NCBI RefSeq assembly: GCF_035943795.1
Contig: NZ_DASZBY010000005.1
Span: forward strand, 1-64,000
Length of the DNA: 64,000 nt
Direction: 5' to 3'
Origin: Aliidongia sp035943795
GTDB lineage: Bacteria; Pseudomonadota; Alphaproteobacteria; ATCC43930; CGMCC-115725
In this document: in pieces, positions 26,548 through 34,465 of the stretch
Numbering within the stretch: the stretch's first letter is position 1
Layout: each line of letters opens with the position of its first letter
The notes under the pieces: generated by a model
What the model was told of the DNA's origin: nothing
The model's database searches: none
Seen by the model: the letters and a program-made list of their open reading frames with translations, nothing else
Made by a program: the position numbers and the translations under genes

Positions 26548-27281
26548 CGCCGAACGATCGCATCGTACCGGCCATCCGCGAACAGAATGGCAATGCCCTT
26601 GTTTAAGGCTGCCACGATTTCGGGCGCCTTCGGATTGGACAGCGCCGCCAGCGCAAACAGTGGGTTGCTCTCTACGGGGCGGTCGCCCAGTTTTGGCGGC
26701 GGCCCTTCCTTCCATTCCGACATGACCATCGTATTGAATAAGGGCACAGAATCGATGAGCAGATCGACACGACCTGCCAGGAGCTGACGCGCACAGAGCT
26801 GCATCGACGCCGGCTGGACCAGATGCAAAGCGCCTGATGCGAGGATGCGATGCAGTACCTCGGGCTGCGCGTACCCGACCGGTTGGCAGAGCGTGAGGCC
26901 AACGAGGCTCTGAGGGCCCGTATAGGAACGCATCCGGTCCGCTCGGAACACCGGCCAGATTCTGAGATCGTAGAGCGGAGCGGAGAAAACCATCTCCTGG
27001 TTGCGGTCCGGTGCTGCGACATAGGGAAAAGTTAGGTCGAATTCACCATTGAGCACCTCTTGATAGCCGCGCTTCCACGGCAAGAACTCGACGGGCTCGA
27101 CGGCGACCCCAGCAGCACCGAACGCGGTCACGGCCAGCTCCGTCGCCATGCCGCCCGCCGGAAGCTCGGGGCCGGCATAAGGAGGGTAGTCCGTACCGGT
27201 GACCAGCCGTAGTCCGGCCGCCTGGGCCGACCCACCGGCAAGCATCGCCAACAGCAGCAGCCTTCCGGCACGGTACAACAA
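26496..27281 (-). CDS. Periplasmic substrate-binding protein, family 3-like
   Basis: A 261-residue secreted protein. I chose a TTG start at 27281: GGGGAG lies seven bases upstream and the protein then opens with a clean signal peptide, LYRAGRLLLLAMLAGGSAQA. The in-frame ATG at 27392 would add 37 residues before it. The mature part begins LRLVTGTDYPPYAG, the typical opening of amino-acid-type binding proteins, and continues with GEFDLTFPYVAAPDRNQEMV. No permease or ATPase gene is adjacent, so it may serve a distant transporter or a sensor. It overlaps the MscS gene tail to tail. Confidence 0.78.
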   Translation of the reverse strand: MLYRAGRLLLLAMLAGGSAQAAGLRLVTGTDYPPYAGPELPAGGMATELAVTAFGAAGVAVEPVEFLPWKRGYQEVLNGEFDLTFPYVAAPDRNQEMVFSAPLYDLRIWPVFRADRMRSYTGPQSLVGLTLCQPVGYAQPEVLHRILASGALHLVQPASMQLCARQLLAGRVDLLIDSVPLFNTMVMSEWKEGPPPKLGDRPVESNPLFALAALSNPKAPEIVAALNKGIAILFADGRYDAIVRRHMGGGEATETAPEPPR

Positions 27282-27891
27282 GATGTCGCTCCCCTGAGAG
27301 GATCTTCTTCGGGCGGATAGAATCAGCCATCTGACGATAAAAGCGAAGTAACGCGGCTTATAGCGCACCGTGAACAGCCCGATAGTTATCAATTCTATGG
27401 CCCCAATTTATCGGTTTCCGGCCCTGTGATGTCGGTGGATGTCCGATCGCCGCACAGGCTCCTCGACAGGTGATCGGCGGAGACATCGCCGTGATCGTTC
27501 GGAACGACGACGCGGCAGGACACGCGGCCGTGCTGAAGGACGGAAAGCTTTGGGACTATTCCGGTCCGCTCATGCCCGGCCGCTTCAATCGCATCCCGAC
27601 CGTGACGGGCGTCCACCCTCGACCTGACGAGGGAAGGAGGAGCGACCCACGCGAATGGCGCAGAAATTGATGCGGAGGACGAGGCAGCATAGACAGGTGG
27701 TTCCGCCGATTGGCCCCCCGGCAAACCGACGGAGCTCATCATCGCTCTTCTGTCCCGCCGAAGCAGATCGACGATGCCGAGGCGATACTCAATTCTAACG
27801 GCTACGCGACCAAGGTTCTGACCGAGATGTGGTGGATGAAATCGAGCGAGCGACGAGCAGTGTTCAAGCATGATATCGGCCCCGTAGCGCG
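27282..27891. other. Region with two unplaced coding-like fragments, no intact gene
   Basis: Between the binding-protein gene and pqiA I see no complete gene. On the plus strand, about 27467-27610 reads VIGGDIAVIVRNDDAAGHAA then VLKDGKLWDYSGPLMPGRF, and 27755-27895 reads IDDAEAILNSNGYATKVLTE then MWWMKSSERRAVFKHDI. Both look like protein rather than shadow sequence but are bounded by frame breaks and lack starts. They may be relics of one or two lost genes. I do not recognise the families. The promoter of pqiABC should lie near the right end. Confidence 0.35.
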
Positions 27892-29142
27892 ATGAGCGAC
27901 GAACCCGTCCTCGCGCCAGCGGCGCAGGGGCCGGACGGTCACTGGATCGAATGCCCGGATTGCGGGCTGTTGCAGATCCTGCCGGTCCCGATCGGCGGAC
28001 ATCGCCGCCACTGCTGCCGATGCAACGCCTCCTTCGGTCATGGGGTGATTCGGACCGCCGCCGCGCCAGCTCTTGCTGCGACGGCGCTCGTGCTGTTCCC
28101 CTTGGCGACGCTCTTCCCGCTGATGGCAATCAGCCTTGGCGGCGAGAGCCAGAGCGTTCGCCTCGGCTCCGGCGTGATCGGGCTCGCGGATCATGACCTG
28201 CTGCCTTTGGCCCTATTCGTTCTGGCGATTTCGATCCTTGCACCACTCGGTCGGATCGCGGCGCTGGGTTATGTCCTGCTCGGGCGCCATCGAAATGAGC
28301 ATCGACCGCGTCTGGCCGCGATCCTCCGTCTTGCCGAGCGCATGAGGCCTTGGGTCATGATCGACGTCTTCCTGGTCGGTACCCTGATCGCGTTGACCAA
28401 GCTGCATGATTTGGCGTCGGTCGACCTCGGCATCGGCTTCTGGGCGTTGGGTCTGCTCGTCATCTGCCTCGCCGGGTTCGACGCATCGATCGATCGGCAC
28501 GCGCTCTGGGATGTCGTGAGCCCACCCCTTCACGCCACCGCGCCGCCGGCGCCGGGCAGCTGGATCGGATGCCGGGAATGCGGGTTGGTCCAATCGATCT
28601 CCGCGCGCTGTGGCCGCTGCAACGCGCGGCTGCACCGCCGCAAGCGGGACAGCCTGCATCGCGCGGCGGCGCTGGTCATGACGGGCATCATTCTCTATCT
28701 TCCGGCCAACCTCTATCCGGTTCTGACCGTTATCTCGTTCGGTCGCGGGGCACCCGCCACGATTTTGGGCGGCGTCGTGGAATTGATGAACGGCAGCGAT
28801 TGGCCGCTGGCACTGATCGTCTTCGCCGCCAGCGTCGCCGTGCCGCTGTTGAAGCTGATCGGACTCGCCGGGCTGCTGATCTCGACACGTTTCGGCGCCA
28901 CCAGACGGCTCGCCGACCGGACCCGGCTCTATCGGCTCATCGATCTGGTCAGTCGCTGGTCTTCCGTCGACATTTTCGTCGCGGCCCTGCTCACTGCCCT
29001 GGTAACGCTTGGCAATCTTGCGACCATCGAGCCGGGGCTGGGCGTGCTCGCGTTCGGCGCCGTCGTGTGCGTGACGATGCTGGCGACCGAGAATTTCGAT
29101 CCGAGACTCATGTGGGACGCGGCGGGAGCCAATGATGCCTGA
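27892..29142 (+). CDS. pqiA: Paraquat-inducible protein A family, two-domain
   Basis: A 416-residue inner-membrane protein with two PqiA domains. Each begins with a Cys-rich zinc-ribbon-like segment: CPDCGLLQ...HCCRCNASFG near residue 20 and CRECGLVQ...CGRCNARLH near residue 225. Each is followed by about four membrane helices, the second with ILYLPANLYPVLTV. PqiA/LetA proteins work with MCE proteins in moving lipids between the two membranes. It overlaps pqiB by 11 bases, and pqiC follows, so a complete pqiABC operon is present. Confidence 0.9.
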   Translation: MSDEPVLAPAAQGPDGHWIECPDCGLLQILPVPIGGHRRHCCRCNASFGHGVIRTAAAPALAATALVLFPLATLFPLMAISLGGESQSVRLGSGVIGLADHDLLPLALFVLAISILAPLGRIAALGYVLLGRHRNEHRPRLAAILRLAERMRPWVMIDVFLVGTLIALTKLHDLASVDLGIGFWALGLLVICLAGFDASIDRHALWDVVSPPLHATAPPAPGSWIGCRECGLVQSISARCGRCNARLHRRKRDSLHRAAALVMTGIILYLPANLYPVLTVISFGRGAPATILGGVVELMNGSDWPLALIVFAASVAVPLLKLIGLAGLLISTRFGATRRLADRTRLYRLIDLVSRWSSVDIFVAALLTALVTLGNLATIEPGLGVLAFGAVVCVTMLATENFDPRLMWDAAGANDA

Positions 29143-30790
29143 ACATCAAACGCCGCGCTTGGCGACTCACGAGCGCCATCGCTTCCCGCTGGTTTGGATC
29201 GTGCCGATCGTGGCGCTCGCCGCGGCCGGCTGGCTCGGCTACCGCACGCTATCCGAACGAGGCTCCTTGGTCGCGATCACGCTGCAGAGCGCCGAAGGGC
29301 TGGAGGCCGGTAAGACCAAGATCAAGCATCGAGACATCGAACTGGGCATCGTCGAGGCGATGGAGCCGAGCGCCGATCTTTCGTCCGTCACGATCCAGGC
29401 GCGGATGAACCGCTATGCCGAACCGCATCTGGGATCCGGCACACGCTTCTGGGTCGTGCGCCCACGCTTGTCCGCAGAGGGGATCTCCGGCCTCGGCACG
29501 CTGATCTCGGGCTCCTATATTGAAATGGAACCCGGCCCCGGCGAACCAGCCCGCCGGTTCGTGGCCCTCGAGGATCCGCCGGTCGTCTCGGCCGACGTGC
29601 CCGGGACCAGATACGTCCTCCGTGGCTTACAATTGGGCTCGGTCAGCCAAGGTGCGCCGGTCTCGTTCCATGGCGTCAAGGTCGGCGAGGTGCTTGGCTA
29701 TCAGCTGTCGGATGACGATGGCACCGCCACGGTCCAGGTCTTCGTGCGGGCACCCCATGACAAGCTCGTCCATGAAGGCACCCGCTTCTGGAACGCCTCG
29801 GGCATCTCAATCGATGTCGGCAGCGAAGGACTGCGGGTCGAGTCCGAATCCATCCAGGCGATCCTTGCCGGTGGCGTCGCGTTCGACGTGCCCCGCGGTG
29901 GCGATCTCGGCCCCCCGGCCAAGCCCGAGGCCGCGTTCAGGCTCTATGGCGACGCCGACAAGGCCCGCGATGCGCTTTTCACCCGCAAAGTGCCGTTCCT
30001 GCTGCATCTGACCGGCAGTGCCCAGGGGCTGTCCGCCGGTAATATCGTCCGCATGCACGGCATCCGGGTCGGCGAAGTCACCGACGTCCATATGGAATAT
30101 GATACCGCGTCTGGGGCAATGACGGTGCCGGTGACGTTCGAAGTGGAACCGCAGCGCATCAGGCTGCTGCACGCCGACCTGTCCGAAGCCGGTTTCGAGG
30201 AGCGGTCCTACGGCGCCTTCAAGAGCTTCGTTGCCCAAGGACTGCGCGCGCGCCTCGCGTCCGGCAACCTGCTGACCGGGCAGAAGATCATCTCGCTCGA
30301 TTTCTTGCCCGACGCACCCAGGGCGACCCTGATCGAGGGCGGCCTATATCCCGAAATTCCGACGATCGAGGCCGATGATCTCGATTCGATCATGCAGTCG
30401 GCGAAGGCGCTGCTCGGCAGCCTGCAGTCGACGGTCACGTCGCTCGACCAGGTAATCACCTCGCCGGAGGTGAAGCAGTCGGTCCGATCGCTTCAGGGTG
30501 CGCTCGCGAATCTCGACCGCCTGACCCATGACGTGAGCCTTCAGACCGGCCCCTTGCTAACCAGCCTGAAGGCGGTTTCGAGCTCCGCCGACCAGATGCT
30601 GAAACAGGCGACCACCACGCTCGCCGTCACCGGCGACGCTTTCGGTGGCGAGGGTGAGGCCGGCGGCGATCTCGCCGGTACGCTGAGCGAGTTGAAGCAG
30701 GCGGCCCGCTCGCTGCACGCGCTGACCGACTATCTCGAAAAACATCCGGAATCCCTGATCCAGGGTAAAAGTGCGGGAGCAACGCGATGA
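29132..30790 (+). CDS. pqiB: Intermembrane transport protein PqiB (three MCE domains)
   Basis: A 552-residue protein with one N-terminal membrane helix (FPLVWIVPIVALAAAGWLGY) and a periplasmic part of tandem MCE domains (GLEAGKTKIKHRDIELGIV, GSVSQGAPVSFHGVKVGEV and GLSAGNIVRMHGIRVGEVTD mark each repeat). A helical C-terminal region follows. In PqiB, hexamers form a needle-like tunnel across the periplasm for lipid transport. It overlaps pqiA at the start and pqiC by ATGA at the end. Confidence 0.92.
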   Translation: MMPEHQTPRLATHERHRFPLVWIVPIVALAAAGWLGYRTLSERGSLVAITLQSAEGLEAGKTKIKHRDIELGIVEAMEPSADLSSVTIQARMNRYAEPHLGSGTRFWVVRPRLSAEGISGLGTLISGSYIEMEPGPGEPARRFVALEDPPVVSADVPGTRYVLRGLQLGSVSQGAPVSFHGVKVGEVLGYQLSDDDGTATVQVFVRAPHDKLVHEGTRFWNASGISIDVGSEGLRVESESIQAILAGGVAFDVPRGGDLGPPAKPEAAFRLYGDADKARDALFTRKVPFLLHLTGSAQGLSAGNIVRMHGIRVGEVTDVHMEYDTASGAMTVPVTFEVEPQRIRLLHADLSEAGFEERSYGAFKSFVAQGLRARLASGNLLTGQKIISLDFLPDAPRATLIEGGLYPEIPTIEADDLDSIMQSAKALLGSLQSTVTSLDQVITSPEVKQSVRSLQGALANLDRLTHDVSLQTGPLLTSLKAVSSSADQMLKQATTTLAVTGDAFGGEGEAGGDLAGTLSELKQAARSLHALTDYLEKHPESLIQGKSAGATR

Positions 30791-31332
30791 GAGTACCCAT
30801 CCTGATCGTCGGAACCCTGACGCTGCTCGCCGCGTGCGGCACGACCCCGGAAAACCGCTACTACACCCTATCGGTCGAACCGGCGGCAACCTCTGCCGCC
30901 CCGCCGCCCCGCACCGGGCGGATCACGATCGCGAAGCTGCTTCTGCCGGGCGTGACCGACCGGGAGCAGATGGTGGTCGCGACCGGTCCGCAGACCGTCG
31001 ACATCCGGGAATTCGACCGCTGGGCGGAACCGCTCGACCAGCTCGTCCCCCGCATCCTGGCGCAGGATCTGGCCCTGCGGGCCGGGGGACCGACTTCGAA
31101 CCTGCCCGAACGACGCTTGTTCGTGTCTGTCGACAGGTTTTCGGTGGACGCAATGGGCTCGTCGCAGTTGACCGGGCGATGGTGGATGCTCGAGCCGGGG
31201 GAAACCGCCGCCCAGAGGAGAGAGCGGCCGTTCGCTTTGTCTCGGCCAGCTGGGGCCAGGGACGGCGTACAGGTCGCGGCGGCGATGAGCGCGCTCTTGA
31301 GCATGCTCGCCGACGACGTCGCCCGGGAGTGA
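30787..31332 (+). CDS. pqiC: PqiC-family outer-membrane lipoprotein
   Basis: A 181-residue lipoprotein. The signal peptide ends in the lipobox LLAAC near residue 17, followed by GTTPENRYYTLS, typical of the PqiC/YmbA group that anchors the PqiB needle at the outer membrane. It is coupled to pqiB by ATGA and closes the operon. The last residues run into the area where an IS66-type element has landed about 130 bases downstream, but the gene itself looks complete. Confidence 0.88.
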   Translation: MRVPILIVGTLTLLAACGTTPENRYYTLSVEPAATSAAPPPRTGRITIAKLLLPGVTDREQMVVATGPQTVDIREFDRWAEPLDQLVPRILAQDLALRAGGPTSNLPERRLFVSVDRFSVDAMGSSQLTGRWWMLEPGETAAQRRERPFALSRPAGARDGVQVAAAMSALLSMLADDVARE

Positions 31333-31541
31333 CGCTCGCCCGACCTCCGCGTCGGCTATGCTGCTCATCTCAGAAGTTCAGGACGGTGTCCCGGTTCATG
31401 CGACCAACCTTGGCACCTGCCGTTCGACCAAAAACGCAACCGCCAGGATGCCGGCAAGATCGCCCGTAAGCGTCATCCGGACCACGCCTTCTCAGATGCT
31501 TTTGATCGGCATGCTGTCCGCTCGGCTTGAGCGGTGAGCAG

Positions 31542-31976
31542 ATGGACGACGTGTCTGGTATCGATAAGGAGGTGCTTCGAAGTGCTCGTACGAGCGCTTC
31601 GGAGCTGCGTGGTGAGGTTTTGAGCGGCCCGGAACGGCGGCGCCGCTGGAGTACCGAGGAGAAGCTGCGGGTTCTGGCGCAGAGCATGGCGCCCGGCTCG
31701 TCGGTATCCCTTGTCTGCCGGATGCACGGCATCAGCACCGGCCAGCTCTACACTTGGCGCAAGCAATTCCGGTCGGGCGAACTGACCGGGTTCGTGCCGG
31801 TTTCGGTCACCGCGGGCGCGGCGCTGCCTGGCCCGGCCGCCATGCCGGACGTGAAGGATAACGCGCCCGCCGCCATCGGCGTGATCGAGATCGAGTTGCC
31901 AAGCGGCGTGAACCTGCGCCTCACCGGCGATGTCGGCGAAGCGGTCCTGCGGCGCGTCTTGTCGGCGCTGTTGTGA
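31542..31976 (+). CDS. IS66-family accessory protein TnpA (OrfA)
   Basis: A 144-residue DNA-binding protein of IS66 elements. The HTH region is RRRRWSTEEKLRVLAQSM followed by SLVCRMHGISTGQLYTWRKQ; the C-terminal block IEIELPSGVNLRLTGDVGEA ends in VLRRVLSALL, as in complete family members. I use the ATG at 31542; a TTG at 31527 is possible. It overlaps the tnpB remnant by ATGA-type coupling. Without TnpB and TnpC the element cannot move itself. Confidence 0.85.
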   Translation: MDDVSGIDKEVLRSARTSASELRGEVLSGPERRRRWSTEEKLRVLAQSMAPGSSVSLVCRMHGISTGQLYTWRKQFRSGELTGFVPVSVTAGAALPGPAAMPDVKDNAPAAIGVIEIELPSGVNLRLTGDVGEAVLRRVLSALL

Positions 31977-32065
31977 TCGGCATTCCCGGCAACGTCCGCA
32001 TCTATCTGGCCTGCGGCGTCACCGATATGCGCCGGGGTTTCGACAGCCTGGCCGCCCAGGTCCAG
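31973..32065 (+). pseudogene. IS66 TnpB, 5' fragment
   Basis: Only the first 31 residues are present, MIGIPGNVRIYLACGVTDMR then RGFDSLAAQVQ, matching the start of IS66 TnpB (normally about 115 residues). The frame runs on into unrelated sequence. The start overlaps the tnpA stop as in intact elements. Confidence 0.8.
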
Positions 32066-32122
32066 ACGATACGGAAAACCAGCGTGACTGTGGCAGATCT
32101 CTGCCGCAAGCACGACGTGAGC
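32066..32122 (+). pseudogene. IS3-type OrfA helix-turn-helix scrap fused to TnpB
   Basis: In frame with the TnpB fragment, the peptide KTSVTVADLCRKHDVS resembles the recognition helix region of IS3/IS911 OrfA transposases (pattern TVADVCRKHGIS). Homology stops within 20 codons. This suggests insertion or recombination between two elements. Confidence 0.45.
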
Positions 32123-32169
32123 CCCCTCGACGCCTTCATCAAGAGCCCATCGACCGTTATCGCGCAGGC

Positions 32170-32484
32170 TCAACCGCCGAAACGACGGAACATGCCGTGG
32201 CGGCGCACCACCAGATGCGGCCGAATGTGTTCGGCCCAGCCGCAGTTGACTGACGCTGCCTTCCACGCGGGCGAGTTTGGTATTTCCGGCGCCTCGAGCT
32301 CGTAGGTCGCCAAATATTCCGGCATTTCATCGACGTCAGACCAGATGAGTTTGTAACGATCCGCCTTCAGCACACCCGGCACGGAAAGCAGGGCTGGAAT
32401 ATAGCCGGCATCATAGATCGCGTTGAACTCTTCCTCCTTCTCGGCGGGAATGGCGAGTTGCGCGATGTAGAGAAAGTCGCTCAT
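32170..32484 (-). CDS. Small putative dimeric alpha/beta-barrel protein
   Basis: A 104-residue protein opening MSDFLYIAQLAIPAEKEEEF with DAGYIPALLSVPGVLKADRY, a pattern seen in EthD-like and related ferredoxin-fold dimers (strand, helix, strand around a conserved VPGV turn). Function unknown. A good AAGGAGCG site precedes the ATG. It lies about 205 bases downstream of another small protein of similar character on the same strand and may be transcribed with it. The dead IS66 element abuts its 3' end, but the protein seems complete. Confidence 0.65.
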   Translation of the reverse strand: MSDFLYIAQLAIPAEKEEEFNAIYDAGYIPALLSVPGVLKADRYKLIWSDVDEMPEYLATYELEAPEIPNSPAWKAASVNCGWAEHIRPHLVVRRHGMFRRFGG

Positions 32485-32689
32485 GGTTCGCTCCTTGACT
32501 GGATCGAGACAGTAAGTGTGGGGTCGAGGGACGGTTCAACTACCGAGCGGCACGGCGTGGCCGCGCCCGGATCATCGCGCGGCTGGCACCGCCTTGCTGC
32601 GCTGAGCCGCACGGGCCTGCATCCGCCCCGCGGTCGGCGGTGCTGGGTAGAGTCCCGCTGTATGGGCCATAGACCCTTGGTGCAGCGCG

Positions 32690-33265
32690 CTAGGCTTTCT
32701 CGGCGGGGGTTTCGCTGACGCCAAGGATCGAGATGGGGCTGTAGAATCCCTCATGGGCGCCCAGGACGGCGGCGGTCGGCTCAATGCGGGTTTCGATCGA
32801 GATGCCGAATAGCTCCGTATGTCGGTCGAGACCGACCGAATGATACCATTTCGTGCCTGGACGGATCTGGTCGACGCCGGCCCGCGCAATGCCGGCCTCC
32901 TCAGCCGTCGACCCTTCGAAAGAGACCAGCCGGATGAACTGGTTCTGGTCCACGCGCGGTGCCGCGACCACGGTGTCGCTTTCGCCGGCGAAGAGATCGC
33001 GGCTCCAGTCGATGATGTAGGGGCGCCATTCGAAGAAGCCCCAATCGTTCGTGTATTCAGGTGTCTGGAATGCTTTTTCGGAGACGAGGGTCCAAAAGGC
33101 GAGATAATCGCGCCCGCTGCCGGCGACGCGCTTGAAGCGCTGCCCGGTCAAGAAGTAGGGCTTTTCGAGCATCTGCTTCAGCTTTGGGCCGTTATACCAT
33201 TCGTTCCAGGCCTGTTCACGGGCCGGATCATCGAAGTTGCAGCGAACGACGTAAGCGACAGTCAT
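32690..33265 (-). CDS. Hypothetical protein, probable alpha/beta-barrel, sigma-54 controlled
   Basis: A 191-residue protein, MTVAYVVRCNFDDPAREQAW then NEWYNGPKLKQMLEKPYFLT. The opening resembles tandem EthD-like folds: two similar halves, each with a strand followed by a helix and an aromatic-rich patch (WGFFEWRPYIIDWSRDLF). I do not recognise a named family. GGAGGAT precedes the ATG. A -24/-12 box with one mismatch lies 52 bases upstream and an exact TGTC-N9-GACA dyad 111 bases upstream, linking it to the catabolic regulon. It might shape or bind a pathway intermediate. Confidence 0.65.
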   Translation of the reverse strand: MTVAYVVRCNFDDPAREQAWNEWYNGPKLKQMLEKPYFLTGQRFKRVAGSGRDYLAFWTLVSEKAFQTPEYTNDWGFFEWRPYIIDWSRDLFAGESDTVVAAPRVDQNQFIRLVSFEGSTAEEAGIARAGVDQIRPGTKWYHSVGLDRHTELFGISIETRIEPTAAVLGAHEGFYSPISILGVSETPAEKA

Positions 33266-33317
33266 TGGTATCCTCCGGAAACGCCCGGTTTGTCCGGTGC
33301 GGCCTTTTCAATACTGG

Positions 33318-33333
33318 TGCAATCAACGCGCCA
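33318..33333 (-). promoter_or_regulatory. Sigma-54 promoter upstream of the 191-residue protein gene
   Basis: On the minus strand: TGGCGCG-TTGA-TTGCA, one mismatch from TGGCACG-N4-TTGCW with correct GG-to-GC spacing. It points at the gene starting at 33265, with an expected transcript start near 33307. Confidence 0.65.
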
Positions 33334-33376
33334 GGCGAGCCATTCCCTGGGGCGACAGGCCTCAAGCGCGGTTTCC

Positions 33377-33393
33377 TGTCGCGGCGGCCGACA
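33377..33393. promoter_or_regulatory. Enhancer dyad TGTC-N9-GACA
   Basis: TGTCGCGGCGGCCGACA is an exact TGTC-N9-GACA dyad, about 45 bases upstream of the sigma-54 box at 33318-33333 and within the gap after the ABC transporter operon. The same dyad recurs at the other sigma-54 promoters in this window. Confidence 0.6.
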
Positions 33394-33463
33394 CTCTTTC
33401 CTGGATTCTGTTTTACCGACGAACAGAAGTCATTCCGGGGACGCCGCCGCTGATTTCCTGGGC

Positions 33464-34465
33464 TCAAGTGAGCCGGATGCAGCAGGCTTCGTGGCTGCCG
33501 CCGAGCCTGACATTCGACGGCGGCGCCCGAAGACAATCAGCGCCGACGCTGCCGCAGCGAGGCGCGAATGCGCAGCCACGCGGCAGGGCGGCGAGATCGG
33601 GCGGTGAACCAGGGATGACGTCCAGCCGTCGATCTTTCATGCCGGCATGGACCGTCGAGCGCAGCAGACCTTCCGTATAGGGGTGCCGCGGCGTGTCCAT
33701 CACCTCTTCGGCCGTGCCGGATTCGACGAAACGGCCAGCATACATCACGGCGATGCGATCGGCGACCTCGCAGGCAACGCCAAGATCGTGGGTAACGAAA
33801 ATCGTCGCAATGCCCAGCTCGCGCTGCAACTCGCGCAGTAAGAGCAAGATCTGGATCTGCACGGTCGCATCGAGCGCCGTCGTCGGCTCGTCGGCGAGCA
33901 GAAGCTTCGGCCGGCAGGCGAGCGCGAGCGCGATCATGGCGCGCTGGCGCAGACCGCCCGAAAGCTCATGCGGATAGGCATCGAGGCGACGCCGCGCCGA
34001 CGGGATCTGGACGAGCTCGAGCAGTTCCAAGGCGCGCAGCCTCGCCGCTCGCATCGACAGCCGATCATGGCATGCCACCGATTCGGCGATCTGGGTCCCG
34101 ATCGTGAAAACCGGATCGAAGGCGGTCATCGGCTCCTGGAAGATCATCGAGATCAGCCGGCCGCGGATCTGCCGCAAGCCGCGCTCCGGCAAGGCCAGGA
34201 TGTCGTGTCCGTCGACGAGGACGCTGCCACCGATCCGCGCCGTCGACGGGAAGAGCCGCATCAGGGCACGCATGGTGACGCTCTTGCCCGAGCCGGACTC
34301 GCCCAGCAGGCAGAGCACTTCTCCGCGGGCAAGCTGGAAGCTGACGCCGTTGACGACGGGGATGTCGAGATCGCGTGAAACGAAACGCACGGTGAGGTCG
34401 CGCACCTCGACGAGCGGCATGGCCGCCGCCCCGTCGGGCGGATCGGCCGGAAGACTGTTCAGCAT
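33464..34465 (-). CDS. Peptide/opine-type ABC transporter ATPase, DppD/OppD-like
   Basis: A 333-residue cytoplasmic ATPase. Walker A GESGSGKSVTMRAL, Q-loop FQEPMTAFDP, signature LSGGLRQRAMIALAL, Walker B LLLADEPTTALD. The C-terminal Cys-bearing extension (PRGCAFAPRCGS...CLRAPP) is typical of oligopeptide-transporter ATPases and may hold a metal cluster. AAGGAGG precedes the ATG at 34465, which overlaps the end of the DppF-like gene by seven bases. Gene order is A-B-C-F-D rather than the usual A-B-C-D-F. It is the last gene of the importer operon. Confidence 0.92.
   Translation of the reverse strand: MLNSLPADPPDGAAAMPLVEVRDLTVRFVSRDLDIPVVNGVSFQLARGEVLCLLGESGSGKSVTMRALMRLFPSTARIGGSVLVDGHDILALPERGLRQIRGRLISMIFQEPMTAFDPVFTIGTQIAESVACHDRLSMRAARLRALELLELVQIPSARRRLDAYPHELSGGLRQRAMIALALACRPKLLLADEPTTALDATVQIQILLLLRELQRELGIATIFVTHDLGVACEVADRIAVMYAGRFVESGTAEEVMDTPRHPYTEGLLRSTVHAGMKDRRLDVIPGSPPDLAALPRGCAFAPRCGSVGADCLRAPPSNVRLGGSHEACCIRLT

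Larger units (their letters stand above)
31466..32122 (+). mobile_element. Truncated IS66-family element joined to a second transposase scrap
   Basis: The left end GTAAGCGTCATCCGG at 31466 matches the usual IS66 terminal start GTAAGCG. It is followed by an intact tnpA-type gene and the first 31 codons of tnpB. After codon 31 the sequence switches in frame to a stretch resembling an IS3-type OrfA helix-turn-helix. No tnpC and no right terminal repeat is present. The element is dead and ends at or near the 3' end of the minus-strand gene at 32170. Confidence 0.75.

Noticed and set aside
31390..31430. TTGGCACC sequence downstream of pqiC as a sigma-54 promoter
   Set aside because: No GC element at the required distance and only an IS remnant follows.
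32584..32598. TGGCACC-N3-TTGCT on the plus strand, resembling a sigma-54 box
   Set aside because: The spacer is one base short, so GG-to-GC spacing is wrong, and no plus-strand gene follows.
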